Below, one piece after another: positions 63,201 through 64,000 of a stretch of DNA of 64,000 nucleotides. The stretch is taken from contig JBGUPJ010000048.1 in the NCBI GenBank assembly GCA_045130235.1, positions 203,177 to 267,176 on the forward strand. Direction: 5' to 3'. Position 1 is the first letter of the stretch. Every line of letters starts with the position of its first letter. Position numbers and translations under genes: made by a program. A model generated the notes under the pieces. That model saw only the letters and a program-made list of their open reading frames with translations, did no database searches and was not told the origin of the DNA. This DNA comes from UBA1756 sp045130235. Its GTDB lineage: Bacteria > Bacteroidota > Bacteroidia > Bacteroidales > WCHB1-69.

Positions 63201-64000
63201 ACAGCTACACCGTCACGGCCACGGCGGGAGCGGGCGGCAGCATCAGTCCAAACGGCATCAGCGAGGTGCTTTGCGGCGACAACTGGAGCTGCACCATTAC
63301 CCCCGATGAAGGTTACTATATTGATTATCTGACCGTTGACGGTGACCAGCAGCCTGCACAAAACAGCTGGACATTCACCGATGTTCAGACTGACCACACC
63401 ATCACAGCTACTTTCGCCCAGTACGGCTACACCGTCACTACGACGGCCGGCACGGGCGGTAGCGTCGCCCCGGTGGGTACTACCAACGTGACCTACGGCG
63501 AGAGCCTGACGGTGACCATCACACCTGATGAGTGCTACCATACCGACTCGGTATTTGTGGATGGCGTGTATAGCGGCACCATTCCCGAATACACCTTCAG
63601 CGGCATCACCGCCGACCATACGCTGTCGGCCACCTTCGTGCGCGACAGCTATACCGTGACGACCACAGCAGGAACCGGCGGCACCATCACCCCGTCAGGA
63701 ACGAGCGAGGTGCTGTGCGGCGACAACTGGAGCTGCACCATCACACCGGATGAGGGTTACTACATTGACTACCTGGCCGTTGACGGTGTGCAGCAGCCCG
63801 CGCAGGGTAGTTGGTCGTTCACTGACGTCCAGACCAACCATACCATCCAGGCCACCTTTGCCCAGTACAGATACACTGTCACCGCGACGGCTGGCATGGG
63901 CGGCAGCGTCAGCCCGGCAGGCACCACCAACGTGACCTACGGTGCAAGCCTGACGGTGACCATCACCCCGGATGAGTGTTACCAGATTGATTCCGTGTTC
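54203..64000 (+). CDS. giant cysteine-rich repeat protein (divergent InlB B-repeat type), 3' end outside window
   Basis: The frame is open from the ATG at 54203 to the window edge: at least 3266 residues. A signal peptide (about 1-19, ending GSAQ) is followed by a jelly-roll anchor module (about 20-190: VYNFDASNSLTEGW, QYLISPRF, MFIDDIVITT). Then come roughly 40 units of about 75-80 residues, each like GGSISP, a V.CGD strand, ITPDECYHIDSV, VDGVY, YTFSNI.A.HT and ATF; this fits the divergent InlB B-repeat (PF18998-like) family. Most older units have a Cys in CG and another in CY. The end, and any T9SS sorting domain, is not in view. A surface adhesin or stalk is my inference. No clear promoter is visible in the 82-base gap after coaD. 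Confidence 0.9.
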   Translation, partial: MKKIYFLFLLMLGCELGSAQVSLPYVYNFDASNSLTEGWQSEFENPTSFTLNVVGVVSDASGAPVYSAPHSWCFSTGLQFNGAYNQYLISPRFTNSTNDSVTVRFKYCTSVGDEQLEPFRVGYTTANTYSSTADFTWRTGIIYADSDQWQTFSVNLPADAQYMIIHYCPNDMLVGMFIDDIVITTNTVGLEHSVSVMANAGGTVSSSASVADGDDYLLTVTAAQGYYIESVLLDGVALPQAANQTTFSYTLSNVMTDHTFTVTFAEIQYSIFVSAGDHGTITPDGGVMSQVLVGWGHDTTFVFTPDAGYHVADVVVDNYWHGGSISSYTFTNVQANHSIAVYFEINDYTITATAGMGGSISPSGAVGVEGMTNQSFVITPNVGYLIDTVYVDGVSVPGFTPSGWTYTFYNVTAPHTISAVFVRQQFDVVFTLSAGGTVSVSGGDSINDHTRRVYYDDVLEFTFLPNEGYQLFDVQVNNVSVGSQNPYQLTHVLQNSTVNADFSVQTYSISVVKHGLGTVDPMAATDSSYFATTTFSFTPSFCRQLDSLLLDGVPVTATNPYSINHLIGNHQLDVYFGAIYYTMTAEPATHGVLTAPQPVACSGTAVFTLKADPCYRVAHFYLDGVQHDECLITVTADSSVAIVSNCMADHTASAEFEQKSHTVNVTATGNGSISHLGSQQVLCGSSLAFTAIPDECSYISMLKIDNVDVTSSVEHHPNAQAGFGDTLLFSLDNITAGHTVQVTFSPITYLLTTQVVGNGTVSPLGETIVQCSQNQVVEITPAQCSGISSVWVDGVDVTQQLVYSNNVATYTFSNMRANHLLQADFEELTFTMSLLSNAHGSVIPSGDSVVGCGDAMQMTIVPDACYYADTVWIDGVVRTHLMQHRANVSHQTGDTLLYTFNDIAGNHIVNAHFTPITYPITTNAGGHGQITGTVVSGTANCGDALSFNIIPDDCYQISRIIYNGEELHNYQVDENGVCIFNIASLNTFVELTAYFEMLTYQIIETVPQHGTLFYPVGNINCGTNARVFFVADACYHLDSAFVDGTWYLPSQLLVQMGLYYFDILNVHDYPQVTAHFSVDSIHFAATGPVSVADTMLACGQTFACYSVVPDCQQFDSVRVNGVAMTEGDFREWGSTAWNGDTLFFEFPALTADCNFAVFCSNRTYQISAACVGGGSVSWPSSQMVECGDSIAIAIHPNDCYALTHVSNDDAAYEMGNDTLLIISDVRANYSLEFQFERISYEVTLLSNEWGSIDGTSSLLECGANYEYQFLPVACGHLDSVWLNGQCVNNQLYTMEQGFGLTVENIRENIIVDAHFAQNTYQVEVLNTEHASLNVPAVSMVPCDSAYELHIEVDDCYYLSDFLVNGDSKMNNITSTVNGYDFTIPSVRADQVIELVYGMDVYTIRRQVVEGANMLEDEFSEVPCGSDTLLSALWSDDCYSVTNVRYNGQDTAVLDAYSFENIHHFIFLQIRIQNNEYHIDVQPVAHCVIDAGNSATEFECGENVTYTITPEEGYYVQRIIVDGVSYPADNQYEFANIHANHTLTAVVENYTYRLSCRIAGGEGDAVPNDAMLPYGTDTIMHFIPATCQHVDSVWVNGNYVGNEESYPFHLTEDVMVEVKFAPNVHQIDVLCAANGSVSCPANNSVTCGENFIVNITPEECYEITSVIIDQVEHYNDLVFEGNHAKLTLANVVDNHVIKVNFARIEYQITASCNAGGTVSPSPTTCYCSESVTLNILPEECYHIDSVFANEEYVGRPTTYRFDNVRDNNNLRVVFAIDTFYVAAIQCSGGTITPADTTWMTCGDDITYTLSPDLGYYVSSLRIDGETMPAVNSYTFVDVDGNHTIEPVFTRYIYNIVVNVGAGGSVTPSQNVWVFWGEQQSFDIVADDCYHIDSVFIDGVYYGNIAQYTFNHVTAPHEITVVFAQDVETLTVMANEGGMVEPSGTIELPCGGSQTIAFHPDDCHYLSSVVVNGTEMDLHGNLFCSLGDIIENQIVEVEFAPYAKNVTANVVGVGGSIFPDGDSTVMCGDDIVYVIRPDACYQIDSVWVNGVVRNDISSFEEPYTFANIRGDSTLEVSFRLQQDTIAVTANAHGTVTHLGENILECGSDFSITITPDDCYSVGAVRIDGIIINSSLQTVGDSRVLVLNDVDENHDITVNFNQLDYLLTARTGPGGTISPMGAFPACGSSMTFTVEPIDCYVVDSVFVNGVHLPNSELSFVGDVATFEVTDIREDINIYVKFRGLHYQLNLTNNGDGEVTLSQGGVDCDGALTFSILPSSCERISEVLLNGVDITSSLSYHQNSVSWLPDTAVYTIASVLADQDLVVNYQPVADKQITISYYDGSALMANDVWNVSCGSDTLVTMSYPCYSIENVVVNGDPVEFVNVGDTAATYQLRNILLDYAVDVAFSLNRYTVTATAGAGGSINPAGNTEVLCGDNWNCTIVPDEGYYIDYLTIDGEQQAAQNSWTFIDVHTNHTITATFAQYSYNVTSIAGEGGSVTPAGITNVTYGDSLVVTITPDECYHTDSVFVDGVYSGSISAHTFSNITADHTLSATFVRDSYTVTATAGAGGSISPNGTSEVLCGNNWSCTITPDEGYYIDYLTVDGEPQSAQGSWSFTNIQSAHTIMATFAQYSYIVTTTAGTGGSVTPVGTTNATYGESLTVTITPDECHHTDSVFVDGVYSGNISEYTFSGITSDHTLSATFVRDSYTITATAGAGGSITSAGTTEVLCGDNWSCTITPNEGYYIDYLTVDGEQLPAQYFWTFTDVQASHTITATFAQYGYTITATAGEGGSVTPAGTTNVTYGESLTVTIVPDDCFAITSVMIDGEEIEYHTNSYTFDNVVENHTIDVAFEPIEYSLSSIVYLDGEEVLTDLSSAFCGEMAEVELPLFECYHMDSLRVNGEWVEPVEIYVIDNVRMDYVVEAFISDDVFSVESFAQDHGTISPTDTMVFCTSDVPVTIMPDDCYHIDSVFIDGVYSGAISSYLFSNINGNHTVSATFVRDSYTVTATAGAGGSISPNGISEVLCGDNWSCTITPDEGYYIDYLTVDGDQQPAQNSWTFTDVQTDHTITATFAQYGYTVTTTAGTGGSVAPVGTTNVTYGESLTVTITPDECYHTDSVFVDGVYSGTIPEYTFSGITADHTLSATFVRDSYTVTTTAGTGGTITPSGTSEVLCGDNWSCTITPDEGYYIDYLAVDGVQQPAQGSWSFTDVQTNHTIQATFAQYRYTVTATAGMGGSVSPAGTTNVTYGASLTVTITPDECYQIDSVF
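61424..64000 (+). repeat. 444-bp near-identical tandem units in the giant gene
   Basis: Matching anchors at 61424, 61868, 62312, 63200 and 63644 are spaced by 444 bp or by 888 bp, equal to 148 residues, i.e. two alternating repeat types (A: EVLCGDNWSCTITPDEGYY; B: TNVTYGESLTVTITPDECY). The unit that should begin near 62756 has diverged, and the array runs off the window. The copies are highly similar at DNA level (for example around 61868-61990 and 63200-63320), unlike the older, diverged repeats further upstream. Confidence 0.85.

Noticed and set aside
61664..63619. Minus-strand reading frames (404 and 244 codons) with an internally repeated product
   Set aside because: The repeats of the product only reflect the tandem units of the giant gene on the plus strand. 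The frame breaks at the diverged unit and it has no start signals.

Overview
The window reads as chromosomal DNA of a Bacteroidota bacterium, most likely of the order Bacteroidales. Evidence: gene starts lack Shine-Dalgarno sequences; Bacteroidetes-type -7 boxes (TAnnTTTG) precede many transcription units; there are type IX secretion (T9SS) components and cargo (SprA, and a gingipain-like C25 protease with a C-terminal sorting domain), a RprY-type response regulator, NqrAB, and an extended ribosomal protein S1. I cannot name a genus. Coding density is high: no gene-free stretch exceeds 300 bases (the longest are about 238 bases at 3305-3542 and 194 bases at 13009-13202). I see no tRNA, rRNA, CRISPR array, insertion sequence or prophage.

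Layout. 1-3.4 kb (minus): a variant MurD-type ligase followed by polA, which runs off the left edge. 3.5-10.2 kb (plus): rpsA with a structured leader, a terminator, then rsmA coupled to a phosphopantetheinyl transferase, then nqrA-nqrB and a lipoprotein, without nqrC-F. 10.2-23 kb (minus): ispG, a thioredoxin-fold lipoprotein, a secreted unknown, a TolC protein, a 2030-residue C25 protease/adhesin and a TPR protein. 23.1-29 kb (minus): an orphan RprY-like regulator and a five-gene MacAB-TolC-like operon containing an unusual small lipoprotein. 29.1-34.5 kb (minus): ispH, an NhaD-type antiporter, a nucleotidyltransferase and a Na+/phosphate transporter. 34.5-39.9 kb (minus): a secreted unknown, an EamA transporter, then the run sigma-54 activator, lptE, small TPR-like gene, secG. 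40-54.1 kb (mostly plus): ruvA, sprA, dNTP triphosphohydrolase, an orphan WbpB/WlbA-like dehydrogenase (minus), an exported C1B peptidase, a cysteine-rich CCG-domain protein, a glycosyltransferase and coaD. 54.2 kb to the right edge: one uninterrupted, cysteine-rich giant repeat protein of at least 3266 residues.

How the genes fit together. Several serve envelope building and export: SprA is the T9SS outer-membrane channel, the C25 protein is a clear T9SS client and the giant repeat protein a probable one; SecG, LptE and the MacAB-TolC system add further export functions. NqrAB, NhaD and the Na+/Pi transporter suggest a sodium-based membrane economy. IspG and IspH are the last two steps of the MEP isoprenoid pathway.

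Most worth a second look: the MurD homolog, which lacks the usual D-glutamate-site motifs; PolA with an eroded proofreading site; nqrAB without its partners; a lipoprotein that looks like a free-standing adaptor-protein C-terminal domain in the MacAB operon; and the giant repeat protein, with its changing cysteine pattern and 444-bp near-identical tandem units.
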